Origin: Euptelea pleiosperma
Taxonomy: Eukaryota; Streptophyta; Magnoliopsida; Ranunculales; Eupteleaceae
Assembly (NCBI GenBank): GCA_035048495.1
Contig: CM068542.1
Coordinates: forward strand, 37,477,109-37,541,108
Length of the DNA stretch: 64,000 bases
Reading direction: 5' to 3'
A model generated the notes under the pieces. The model did not search any database. It was given only the letters and a program-made list of their open reading frames with translations, and was not told the DNA's origin. A program made the translations under genes and the position numbers. This document shows positions 23,166 to 35,100 of this stretch, in pieces (the first letter of the stretch is position 1; each line of letters begins with the position of its first letter).

Positions 23166-24050
23166 TCAGCATATAAGTTTTTCCTCCATTGAAATGGAGT
23201 TCTTGCAGTGAGCAATGGCAGCTTGGATTGCACTCTGCAACTCTTCCATGGTGCTATCACTCGTAGAAGGAAGAGTCGCAGTCGCAAGGAGAAGGCCGCT
23301 GTTTGTTGGAGACGTCCGCAGAGATGCTGGTGCTGAGAATTCTCTTCTTCCTCCCCACTCTTGCTTCCCTTTCAAATTTAAATTACCGGAAAATGAATGA
23401 GGTTGCCTGCTCAATTGGCGGCGATTCTCTCTCCCTCTAAAGAACAGGAGTGGCCGAACCATTCTCAGATACCTCTTTAAATTATGACCAACGTCAAATC
23501 TCCCCTTCCTCTTCTTCGCCTCTTCTTCGTTCTCCTGTTCTCTAACCTCACACCCTTTTTGCCGTTTCGCAAGCCCGAACAAGGAGAAAGACTTGGCCTT
23601 GCTCCTTCCCTTTGTCCCACTATTAGTACTGTGGTGGCTGTTGTTGTTGTTGCTGCTGCTGCTGTTAGTGCTGTTGTTGGGTTCTGGATCTTCTAATGAA
23701 TCTCTTAAGGGGAGACTGAAACTGTCTAAAGAATTGATGGAGGAGCGAGAGATGGGAAGTTGAGAGAGGAAGTGGAGTGGTAGGAGATGTCCATGGAAGA
23801 AAATGTCGTCCGCCGGAGACAAGTCGACTGCAAATGAAGACGGGGACTTGGTTTTATCAGGCACCATGGAGGAAGAGTGGAGGGAGACTGTGAAGGAGAA
23901 TTCATGAGAAGGAGAAGAGGAAGCTGAAGGTGGAGAAGAATTGGTGGTATGTGATTGTATCTTTGTTGATTGGCCTTCTTTTCCTTCTTGTTTTGATTTT
24001 TCTTCTCCTACTTCCTTCTCTCTCTTCTTTTGCTGCTGCTGACCATCCAT
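23166..24050 (-). CDS. BKI1: BRI1 kinase inhibitor 1 homologue
   Basis: An intronless 294-residue protein. The Arabidopsis protein is somewhat longer (a little over 300). In order: a Lys/Glu/Gln-rich N-terminus (1-30), a Ser/Pro stretch, EFSFTVSLH (50-58), SPADDIFFHGHLLPL (78-92), a poly-Ser/Asn linker (125-145), a basic patch KGRSKAKSFSLFGLAKRQK (147-165), a second basic block with LKRYLRMVRPLLFF (191-204), and a C-terminal MEELQSAIQAAIAHCKNS (268-285). In known family members the basic region holds the protein at the plasma membrane and the C-terminal segment binds the BRI1 kinase, blocking BAK1 association until brassinosteroid triggers tyrosine phosphorylation and release. Tyr194, in the basic block, is a candidate regulatory tyrosine by position (inference). 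The chosen ATG gives a full N-terminus and is the first in frame. There are no transmembrane segments. Confidence 0.88.
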   Translation of the reverse strand: MDGQQQQKKREKEVGEEKSKQEGKEGQSTKIQSHTTNSSPPSASSSPSHEFSFTVSLHSSSMVPDKTKSPSSFAVDLSPADDIFFHGHLLPLHFLSQLPISRSSINSLDSFSLPLRDSLEDPEPNNSTNSSSSNNNNSHHSTNSGTKGRSKAKSFSLFGLAKRQKGCEVREQENEEEAKKRKGRFDVGHNLKRYLRMVRPLLFFRGRENRRQLSRQPHSFSGNLNLKGKQEWGGRREFSAPASLRTSPTNSGLLLATATLPSTSDSTMEELQSAIQAAIAHCKNSISMEEKLIC

Positions 24051-24166
24051 AGCTCAAAGATGTAAGAGAGGAATTCTCTCCCTCTCTTTTCCTGTTTTTC
24101 TTTATGGGTATTTTAGCAAACCTTTGGGGAGGGATAAGGAGTTTAGGAAGCAGTAATGGGTGTGGG

Positions 24167-24171
<5 letters not shown>

Positions 24172-24203
<32 letters not shown>
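24172..24203. repeat. (GA)n / (TC)n tract upstream of BKI1
   Basis: A pure GA dinucleotide run. On the BKI1 strand it is a TC run about 120-150 bases upstream of the ATG, where plant leaders and core promoters often carry CT-rich tracts. A regulatory role is possible but not shown. Bases 24,204-25,083 contain no recognised gene. Confidence 0.6.
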
Positions 24204-24205
<2 letters not shown>

Positions 24206-25052
24206 CTACTAATCTAAAACTTGAGCTTGGAAAGTCTTGTATAGATTTCTACACTTATTTTATCTTTTTGTTTGCTTTTTATCAGAGCTTAGAAATTGAA
24301 GGGGTGTTGGGGTTATGGTTATGAGATGAAATATGAGTTGTAGTGAGGATAAGTGGTGGGGTTGGGTAACTTGGGTCCTTGTAAAAACTTGAGAAATGCT
24401 GAGGGGAAGGAGAATTGGGGGTTGAAAACTGAAATGGGGACAAATACACTAAATCCAAGTTCCTAAAAAGTTAGATAGGTAAAGTAAACTAATATTAGGT
24501 ATAGGTATGTGTCAAAATTTGAAGAATTTGGCCAAGAGAAGATTCTTTAAAAATGGCTAATAATATGCCATTTCAGTTTCCATGTTTCGGACTTGCACGC
24601 AAGTCTGAATTACCTCTCCAGTCCAGCTTGTGTAGAGCCGGGTCTTATACGAATCAACGTGTACAACGTCAGATCAAGATCCAGATAAGATCTGACACAT
24701 TTCGTACCCTAGACTCACCTACACGTGTACTTGTGGTCCAACTCATATAGTGGAGTTCAATTTGTCTATTAAGGTCAAAATCTGAATCATCTAGGCATTA
24801 TTTGGTGGACAGAGTCCTCTTTGCCACTCATGTCACTAATCCATTCAAAATCGTAGTTTATATCCAGAGATTATTAGTATAAAACAAGACTCCACACTCA
24901 CATCCCACAAGTTCTTTGGTGGAAAACTCGTTTTCATCCCTTTTCCCACTTTTTTGCCGACAAGTATTCACCCACCGTTTGCCATTAACCACTCAAAATC
25001 TTATTCTATCACCAAACATGAACCAAAGAAAAGGAAAAAACCAACAAAACGA

Positions 25053-25083
<31 letters not shown>

Positions 25084-25730
25084 GGGCTGCAACTCGGCGG
25101 GTTGGGAATCAACCCTAGCCTAACCCAACCTTAAAGGCTGTGAACCCTAACCCAACCCAAGGTCTGGCCTATATTTTCCAGCCCTATCAGGTTGGTCAAT
25201 TTCTTAATTTTTTTATTGGTTGAAAAGATTGCTAAATCTTTTTCGTACTAAAGTAATTTCTTAGTCAATACAAGAACCGTTATGTTAACCATTAAATAAT
25301 AACTTCATTTCCAACACATCATGAAAGAAAACATGATATTTTCATAATAAGGAAAAAGTTCATTAACTCAAATGCATGATAAAAATTACTAAAGAAATAA
25401 CCAAAAATAATTGTCAAAGAAAAATATGATATTTTCAATATCAATCGATCGTATAAAATGTCATAATGTAGTTTCGATGACATTTGTAATCTCACACAAG
25501 GGTTGTAGTTTGCCAAGGACAAGCATTCCTAGGTTGTTGCATTTCTCCAAAATGTAGTGGATATTTGTCGGTACACTAATACAGATATGTAGTTTGTATG
25601 TCCAGTTGGACCGAGCCTCAACCTTAGCCCAACCCGATTTGATCGGGTTATCAAAAATCCGACCCAAGGCAGACACAAGTTCTGAAAGGGCTAACCCAAC
25701 CCTAACGTTGACGGGTTCAAGTTGCGGCCC
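25084..25730. mobile_element. GGGCTGCAACTCG-type MITE, copy 2
   Basis: The left end is GGGCTGCAACTCGGCGGGTT and the right end TTCAAGTTGCGGCCC. The interior shares long blocks with copy 1 at 5545-6252 and has no coding content. It lies between two CA-rich stretches (about 25,070-25,083 and 25,735-25,748), so the target was probably a microsatellite; this also hides the target duplication. Confidence 0.7.
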
Positions 25731-25968
25731 TACTCACACACACGCACACCAAAACTTCTAAGCAAACCGGCTGCAAAAATTAACATTTATATTTGGCATG
25801 GAAATAGAGAGTTAAAGTTTCTACTTCCGCATGTGACTGCAAAAGACTATTTTGACCTTCTACGTAACTTATGCTTTCTTATCTTCATCCTTTCACGTCC
25901 AACAAAGAAAGGGTAAAATGGTTTGTTGCAATCACTTACAAATTATTTTTTTGTGAGGCATCTATATA

Positions 25969-27484
25969 TCTATACTATAATAGAGAAGTGGGCAGCGTCC
26001 CTCTCTCTCCTCCACATCAAGGTGATGTGGCACTCTCCTCATGCAGAGTGTCATGTCATCGACACCGAATTTTCTATCATCTATTCTTCCATCCTGCATT
26101 AATACAATTAATGACTATATCAAAATTGAATTGGTTACATTAAGTGTATATTATTCCAAAACCATTACATACTATCCAAAACGTATATCTCCTCTTTTAA
26201 AACGTCTATTTAGTTTCTTAAAACGTCTCTTTGTTTTCTTAAAACTTCATAAAACTCTCCTTAAAACGTCTTTACACTTTTTCTAAAACGTCTATTTGGT
26301 TTCTTAAAACGTCTTTCATTTTTAAAATGTCTCTTTGTTTTCTTAAAACTCTCCTTAAAATGTCTCTACATTTTCCTAAAACGTCGATCTATGCTTTTTT
26401 ACCTAAAACTTCCTAAAATATCTCTGTTTTTCTTATAAAATCTCTCCCTCCATTGTCCAATGGTTAAAACGTCTCCTAGGAAAAGACGCAGGAGCAAAAA
26501 ATTTCTCTACATTGATACGAGCTAATCAACTTATTGACCATGTATTTTTTTTGCCTCATTGTATATTTTTTCTCTGTTTTAGATTATTTTTTCATTATTT
26601 TTTTTCTTTTTCTGTTTAATTAGACAAATTGTACGTGGACAGAGAAAACATCAGTGATTTTTTACACAACTCTCAACAAAAATTGCAGGCATGTCTCATC
26701 CACTTCTTCTTTGAATTTCTATTTTCTTTTTATTTTTTTATCTATATTCTATATGTATATAACAGATTGAAAATAGCCTGATGAATTGACGCAAATCTGT
26801 TATTCTTAACAGCACTTATCGAGTTCTTTAGCACTCGCTTGGATTGATAAAGCTTTGTAGGCAACAAATGAAGAATGAATAATGTGATCGGCTGATCCTT
26901 TGTAGCATTATCACTTATCAAAATTTCAAAAGTGCGGGTGATATTTTTTTAAGACTCGGAGCTTTGAGAAGTTACGCATCAAGCCAAAGAAAAAGAAATT
27001 GAAACAATTTTTGCTCTCGGCTACGAGGAACACTCTTAAGAATGAATGGACATATGAAGGTGGATAAAAAAAGATTCTTTTTTTTTTAAGATCAATTTGA
27101 TGTATATGACCATATTAGTTAAGAATTATAATGTAAAATTGTAAACTAATAAGGATGTCTTGTTTATTGTATATTATTGTAATTTTTTTTTTATTTTAAA
27201 GATCTTAATTATGAAGTTGCCAATAACACATTTTAGTCTTACGTAATTATATTACCGTTTTAAAGGACATGGTAACATAATTATTCTAGATATTTTTACT
27301 AAATATATTTAGAGCATATTATTAAATTTGTAGGTATTTTTTATATGCAAGAGGTCCAATTATATTTTCTTTTAATTTTTATTTAATCATAATGAAAGTT
27401 TTTGTCTTTTATTTTTTTTATGAATTTCTTTGTTTATAAAAAAATTCCTTTTAATTTCTTACACCGTGCTTTAGCACGGGCCAA
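25969..27484 (+). mobile_element. Probable non-autonomous Helitron
   Basis: The left end reads TCTATACTATAATAGAGAAG, the usual Helitron 5' form. The right end has the hairpin CCGTGCTTTAGCACGG (27,464-27,479) followed by GCCAAG, where a CTRR terminus is expected but is not exact. The 1.5-kb interior has no Rep/helicase reading frame. Between about 26,170 and 26,480 it contains irregular repeats of TTAAAACGTCT and TTGTTTTCTTAAAAC. Insertion between A and T is plausible at the left end. Confidence 0.55.
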
Positions 27485-27695
27485 GAAAAAACACATACAA
27501 AAAGAGAACTCCCAACTACCCAAAGTTGGCACCGGCCACTTCCCTGGAATTGGCAAAGCCGACAAAATGTCTTTTATCATGCAAATGTAAACGTATAGAA
27601 TAGACAAGTTTTACTCGAAAGAATATATTTCTTGGTGTCCCGTCGCAGTTGATTAGCAAAAGAATCTAAATAATAAAGGGAAAAATAAGCAAAAT

Positions 27696-27975
27696 CGGGG
27701 ATTAAAATAACACCGTTTAAATGGTTTTAACGGCCGTTAAATGGTAACACCCCACGTTAAAAACCGTTTCGATGCTTAGAAAATAACGACTGTTTCTTCG
27801 CTTTAATGGCCGTTAAAATCTGAAAAAATTTGTGGCAAAAAGGCCATTATTTTTTGGTTAAATTCTGTTTTTTCCATTTTTTTTTTCTTTTTTGCCCGTC
27901 CTTTACAATCCGTTTTAACGGTATCGGTAACGCTCCCAGTCCGTTATACTGTTAAAACGGCCTCTTTTAAACCTT
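27696..27975. mobile_element. Mutator-like MITE, related to 4496-4903
   Basis: The right end read inward is AAGGTTTAAAAGAGGCC. The interior has CCGTTTTAACGG, GGCCGTTAAA and GTTATACTGTTAAAACGG motifs as in the element at 4.5 kb. The flanks AAGCAAAAT (27,687-27,695) and GAGCAAAAT (27,976-27,984) are a 9-bp target duplication with one mismatch. Confidence 0.65.
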
Positions 27976-27984
27976 GAGCAAAAT

Positions 27985-29106
27985 ATCCAAATGCTCGAGG
28001 AAATATACAAAATAATTAAACCCAGGGCCAAGGCATCAATTAAAACCCCTTAATAAATAGGCATGCTACTCTGGGAGGACACAACTTCAATCCCGCAAAT
28101 GCCTATGTCGTTGTGGCTGCTGAGGTAGTGAGACCTGTACTTATTCATACGCGAAAAGAATTATATTGATGATTACCACATTTACCTATCAGATTATTGG
28201 TTTCCTCTTTCCAGTGTTGGTAGTACGATAGAAGAAAGTGCAGGTACAAAACCACATTCAGCCATGGCTCTCTTAGTTGTGCAAGCAAATTGAGCTTTAA
28301 AACATATTTTTATTTTTTTTCTGTAAACAAGCCTTAAGTCAGTATAGAATTTCCTATTCCTTCAATATGACTAGAAAAATCAATGACAACAAAGAGATGA
28401 TGCAAACACTTTAATTGAGGCTTGGAAAGAATATGATTAGTGGCATATTACATACACAAACTATACAAGCCTGTTTAATAAGCATAATTACAATGCTCTC
28501 CCTGAATGGGATCAAACTAAGCAGCATTTACTATTTACCTCTTTTAGAAACTTAACTTATTCCAGTATACAAAGAATCTGTTCAATCAACTGTACACCTG
28601 CATCCGATAAACAAACTCTTAACATATCAGCGTCCAAACCTACTGCTGCGAAATAATAGAATGCAAATAGTTAAAATCTGTGGATCAGCTAGTGAGCAAG
28701 TAAACCGTGGAAAACATCATCAACATCATGTCACTTTCCCAACTATTAGATGTTGTGGGTCATACTTGCACTGAAGCATGAGCTAGTACATGCTGGGAGT
28801 ATATCAACTTACATGATACAAGGCGCTGACACAAGTAATCAGTTCTTCAATAATCCGAATATGGTTGCAATCCTCTGCATTGCATAAAAAAACTCTTTTA
28901 AGATTTTTTTTTTTTTTTTTTTTAAAAAGGATAAAATTAGTAAAACCTTATAAAAAAAAATTTAAATAAATAAATAAAAAAGGTAAAAAGGCATGCATTA
29001 GATAAGATTGGCAAATATATATATATATTTGATAAGTAGATTGGCAAATAAATCAGTTGTATTTTGATAGATAGGCAGGACGGCAGTGATAAAATTAAAG
29101 GCAGAC
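27985..29106. other. 3' flank of ATG2, non-coding
   Basis: No gene recognised. It holds the ATG2 3' UTR on the minus strand just below 29,107 and poly-T/poly-A runs near 28,905-28,980. Confidence 0.5.
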
Positions 29107-29185
29107 TCACCATTCACTGAGATCCCGAGGCTGAGTGGAACCCAAATATTTTTCCATAGATTCTTTCTTATGTTCAGGATCCAGG
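29107..29185 (-). CDS. ATG2: ATG2 terminal exon
   Basis: The acceptor is GACATCTGCAG. It encodes [15 protein letters not shown] and ends with TGA at 29,109-29,107. The preceding intron (29,186-29,272) is 87 nt and open in frame, so unspliced message would add 29 residues without a stop. Confidence 0.85.
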
Positions 29186-32100
29186 CTGCAGATGTCAACA
29201 CCATTGTTATTAAGTTTGTAAAGATTGACTCGCTGACAAGCCAAGAATTGACTGTGTCGCAAGAAGACTGACCTATTTCTGACTCCAAGAAGAGCACAAT
29301 GTACAGCACGCATGGTAGCAGAGGCAGGAGCTATGGCGGCTGCAGGAGCTGCACGGACAGCACTTGCCAAAGCGGATCCTGCACCTGCACCACGCTGATA
29401 CAGCTTTAGGGGAGTTCCAACCAGAGCAGAAGCTGTTTTTCCCACGCCATCGCTGAGACTCTCGTAAGCCTGATAACCAGAATATGGAGGAATAATCAGT
29501 CTTGTTTAAAATGATCCAACTACAAAACTTTTCCCACACTATTTACCAGCCTCCAGTTGAAAATCTAACTCTTCATCATGCCAAAAAAAGTTTATCATCG
29601 AAATGAAAATGAAAACCTATGCTACTTATCCACACACACACACACACACTATACATGTGTAAATATACATTGTAAGGGCCTGCCATAGCCCTCAAAATAG
29701 GAAGTCATATCTTGACCCTAGTCTCAAAAAGATACATGCATCTATTAAACACCACATGTGACTTCCTATAAAATCAAGGCAAGATAACTGACTGCAGAAA
29801 AACATGGCTTGGAAAATTAGTATCTCAACGAAAATCCGTCAACAAATTTCCAAGTCAACTAGACAAGTTCTCAGAAAGCCAGCCAAGTATCCAGAAATGC
29901 TCCACAAGTAAACCCACTTACTCAGCTAATCTACGTGTCGGTTCCAAGTTTCGGAGCACTGAAAATGCAATTGACAGTAAACCCAAGAATAAGATGGTTT
30001 CAAATCCATGGCTATATTTTGAACTACAAGTTGTATCTGTGTCCACTGTTGGCAGTGAAAATTAACTGAGGATTAAGGAACACCAACGGACAATGCATCG
30101 CGAAAACACCAAAACAGGAAGCCCAAAAGCCATAGCCACGTCATTAAAGTCAGCAGCAGGCCCATCAGCATGCCGCCGCTGCCCAAAAAGGCCTTTATAT
30201 GTGACAACAGCCACTACAAATAAAAAAGGCTGGCAGCGAGCCAATCAGACCCCAGCACATTGAAGCTCGTGGTGGAGCTACTTTTGTGCATTAATAACAG
30301 TGGCGAGCTGTTAGGAGATCTCAGGAGATCCGTACCAACTGGCAGGACCCTCACAGACACTCGGGGAGTGACACATGGCACTTGGTGGTGAGCTCGAGCA
30401 AATGAGCTCTATACCCGGCAGCAAGAGGCTCCATACCCAGTGGTGAGCTCTGTTGTGGGGATTAGTTCGTTTGCCATTCAGAGCCAAGTATAATAGAGAT
30501 AGGTCACCCTCAAATATCTTTCTTTCGCTTTCCAAATTAGTCCAACTTTGTACCTTTCCGGCATGAACTGTATATCTCAGAGGTCGTATTTCTGTGGGTT
30601 GGTAGTAATGGAATGGTTTCATTATCTAAAATGAAGAACATTTCCCACCAAAGGATCAGTCCAATAATACCACTCGCTGGTAAATAGTGCAATACTTCTT
30701 CGTGAGTCTCCGCTATTTGAAAAAAAAATATGGAACATCATAACAACGAATAGGAATGAAACGGCAATAGCTCCTATAACACTGTCACGTGGCAAAGGGA
30801 TCAAGACAAAGCCTGATCAAGGAAAGGACTCTCCAAAAGAGAGAGCCACATGTCTCACTCTCGCACAGAGTTTTTCCAAAGAAAAGCAAATGGACACATG
30901 GCATCCGTTCAAAGAAGGATATAAGTCTCTCTCAACAACAAAGACAACCCAAAAGAGCTCTCCGTACCCGAAAATGCCATACGATTGACTAAACAAGTAA
31001 GCGTTGTACATAATGTACGACCTCTAACACTCCTTTTCTTTATAAAAAGGGGGTGTAAGTAGCGTTCTCCCCAGGAAAGAAAATTTTTACATACGGCGAG
31101 CCACAACGGGAGAACACCTGAGATCAAGTGTTGAAGAAAGAAAAGAAGACAAAAAACCAACAAAGTGTTATCATATACATATTTTACCATGTAAAGGGTA
31201 GTCTTGTAAATATCTCTCAGTATGAGGGGTATACTTGTCCATGTAAGGTGTTCCCCCATATAACTAAGATTTTTGGAGTCATGTGACCTAAGCATGACAT
31301 CCTTTTCCTCCATTCTCTCTACACTTTAACTCAAAGGCCATGTCTTCAATCAGGTAGGAGAACTCACATCTTCTCTTTTCATTACATTTTCCATGTACGA
31401 GACATTCATTGATACGGGATGAACTTCACACAATCATGCACTCTTGTGTCCTTGTAAATAAAGCACACATTCCCTAATACAGGATGAAAATCACACATCA
31501 TTTTCCCTTCCCATCCCTCAATACGGAAGACTATCGCGCCTCCTGATATGGGACGTTCTACACAAAACCCACCTAAAATGTGGTTCACCTCTCATATATG
31601 AGATACAAGATGAACAAAACCACTAAAAAGGTGGTCATCATCTTGTACTACAAGTAGAGAATGTTCTCTCTGTCTAAAACCACCAAAAGGTGGTCAATAT
31701 CATGTACAAAACCACAAAAATGTGGCGATCTTCATTTGTACAGGAATACATTTTTATTTCATTATCTTTTCATTCCTTTCTCTTAATCAAAGGTTTTCTC
31801 TCTAAAAAGAGAAAGAATTAACTGACAACCTTGATTTATCAAGACCGAGAATAATGGGCCCACTAAACTTGTTTAACTAAATAAACAATTAAGAAGTTTG
31901 ACTCCAAATAAAGGTGTTGAGGAGATTCATTCTTCATTCCCCCCATCTTCTCGACATAATTTGTTGACAAGCATCCACTCAGGCCAGGTGAGGGGTGGGG
32001 GGACAAGACCTCTAGAGCAAGTTTGACAAAAGACTCACAACTAGCTACTTCCATGACTAAAGCTTAGGAATTCATCACCCCACCATTCCCATCCACAGGA

Positions 32101-35100
32101 GTACAAAGACGATCAAAAGCAAAGCTCTAGCTACATATGATTTATTCGAGAAGTTTGAATGAATCAGTTCAAGGAAGGTATGTAACAAGGACAAGGACAC
32201 GTGTGTCGGTGTCCAACGGGGAAACGGAGTGTCAAGACACGCTGACTCCCACCCATAAAATCAATATGTCAACACGTCCGTACAGTTCACTATTTATGCT
32301 GAAAGATATATTATTTAAATACTTTAGTCCATGTTAAGCATGCAATATAGAAAGAATGTATATAGAATAAGCTGAGATACATTAAAATCACATAAATCAT
32401 GTATAAATAATAGTTAAAAACAAAAAATTTGAATAAATTGAGATTTGCTTGAAAAGGTGTGTTAGCATGTGTCCGACACACGAATACGGCAAGGTGTCCG
32501 GCATGGCAAATTCGTAGAAAACGGAGTGTCCTTGTTAGAAGTAATGTTTCTTTCCAGATGGTCGGTTCTATTGACTTACAGACCAATTGATCACTTGCAT
32601 TCAGGTCTTCATGTTCTTTTAGTAAAAACTACAGATCAAGGACCCAACCACAATTGTGGCATTTATAACTTTCTTTACAACAACACAACTAAACTTCTAG
32701 CATAGTACTTATAGGATGTGCATCATACAAGAATCCAAAGTTTCCTTCGACGGAATGGCTGAAGGTTTAAAAGTAGTAAAAAAACTGATGGCAACAAAAA
32801 AGACTAGTGATAGTCAAACAAGGAAACTATATTCTGCCAGAGAAGGCACCACCACTAGAAGTTTGGACCCAGTGCACGACCATGTGAAGGGAAGTTGTTA
32901 AGAAAGATATGAATTACTTCGTTTCAGTGAACATACATAGAATAACAAAGGAATAAAGGCATTACATCCTTCTAAAATTTTAAGAAGAAACATTACAGTA
33001 CAATGGAAATCAACAACCCATATCATATAGCAGAATATGCAAATGCAGTTTATTGTCAGTTTAATCGAATCATGATTGACACGTGAACCTTTATCAATGC
33101 TTAATGAAGCCAATATGATGACTACTAACTTCAGTACAAGAATAGAATCCTTTAACATAGAAATATAGATCCACTTGAATAAGTGTACTGATATGTTGAG
33201 GTCCATGTTTGTGGCACTACAACAAACACTTTAATATTACTATAGCAACTCTTTTTTTTAAATTTTTTTAATAGAACTAAACTGTATTAAATAAGAAAAA
33301 AATAAATACTTAAAGAACACAGGAAATGAATACCTGTTTAATTCCTTGTTGGGCATCTTTAGGCTGATTAGATCTTACATTGGTCCTTCTTTTGCTTCTC
33401 ACTGAGACAGAAGGCGGAATGCTTGTAAGGATATATTCCGTTTGGAGTAGGATGTCATGAACTCCAGCCGCCAAATGTACCCCTAATCCAACAGCCTCAA
33501 GTGAAATACTTCTAAGAAACGCAACTGCACCTGGTAAGAAAATATCCGAATCAGGACTACCTTGAATTCTCCCCACTTATTTAATATCCACAAGGGAGAA
33601 GGACATTAACTACGAATTAGTGCAAGTGCACATAAAGGCAATAACAAGAGAAACAACACAAGAAGACAAAATGAAAAAATTCAAAAAAATGGGATTAGGG
33701 TAGAAAAACATATATAGTCCTTAACATTCAATGTCCCGTATAACTCCTAGTTCTAAGATGTTAATCGGTAGAATACCTAAAAAAGCAGTAACCATGGTTT
33801 TAAGTCTTGGGCAATCCAAGATGATCCAGAGTTGGATTGCCAAGTCAACTTGGGAATGCCCTGGACCGGGACGAGATCCACTGGTGAATTGGAACTCATA
33901 ACAGATCACCTCTAACTTGCTAATGACTAAGCCTGACTCATTTGTATCTCAACTCAGGCGAGTCAAATTAATTACTATTAGTTTTTGTTTTGACCCATCT
34001 TATTAAACTATAACTTAACTACTTTTCAGATACCATAGTTTCTAAAGTGGGAAGAAGAAGAAGAAAAGAGAAGGATAACTGATTTTTTAAGGGTTTTCCT
34101 TGTCTTGCTTCTCTCCATGACGTGGGCCTGAATTGTCTGGATTGCCCAAGTCAACTTCGTCTCAACCCTGTGAAATCCAGGTCCGAGACCAAGACTTCAA
34201 ACCATGGTAATAAGGTCATTTAAATTTCCCTGCAAGAAGGATAATGAGATATATGATTGCGCTTCACATATGCTTTGGTAAACAAATACGCTAACTGATC
34301 TACTCTTCTCGTTGAAGAGTTTATTGCATCCATAAACCACTTTTTCACATAAGGCCTGAAAATATACTTCATGACTAACTAGACATGGACATGTGTCAAG
34401 TCCCACCACAATCGCCCAAAAGAACTTACATGATGACATGTCCATGCAGAGGTTTTACATTAAGAAACAATGTGATTAACAGCAGGATCAGTCTGCACGT
34501 GTTCATCAATTTTGAACCATCACCTCCTAGATTAGAAATAGTCTGAAAATCACACCAATTTGATAGACCTAACAGTACAATCCAATATATAATTTTTAAC
34601 AGACAATATTCATGCTAAATAGCGGAAAAATAAGTCCATTCATTAGACAGTGAGGTCACCTATTGGTCTGATTTTAGCCATGCACACTAGAGCAAATGTC
34701 CATTAATTGGATCAATATTGTTCAACCGGTTTGACCCATGACACGAGCTGACGTCACAAATATTATTACTTAAAAATAAATAATTTTATAAAAAAAATGG
34801 AACTAAGACTCTGTACGGTTGCTCTGAATAAATTTTTTTTTTTTTTGATAAGTCCCTGAATAAGTTTTCTAGAAATGGTTATTATATACAAATGTCATAA
34901 AACTTTTTTTGTATCAACACTTTCTAACATAGAAATCCTTTTTCTGTAAAACTTTTTGTTGATCACCATACAGAGCCTAAAAGGAAAAAAAATCTGAATT
35001 AAGCTGCATGTTCAACTCCAACCGGCCAACCCTAAAAAGTACAAAGTTAGAATAGTTCAAGTGACTATAGCTTAATCTATATGTAACTATGTAAGCACCA

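Larger units (their letters stand above)
29470..33333 (-). other. ATG2 intron K-L
   Basis: A 3.9-kb intron. It contains a solo Copia LTR (31,166-31,331) inside an unidentified, perhaps LTR-like, stretch of about 30,300-31,800 with repeated ACCACnnnAAnGTGG motifs, and a foldback relic near 32,188-32,538. Nothing coding was recognised. Confidence 0.6.

Noticed and set aside
23484..23696. A Val/Ala-rich plus-strand frame with apparent membrane character
   Set aside because: It is the complement of the Ser/Asn-repeat linker of the BKI1 homologue.
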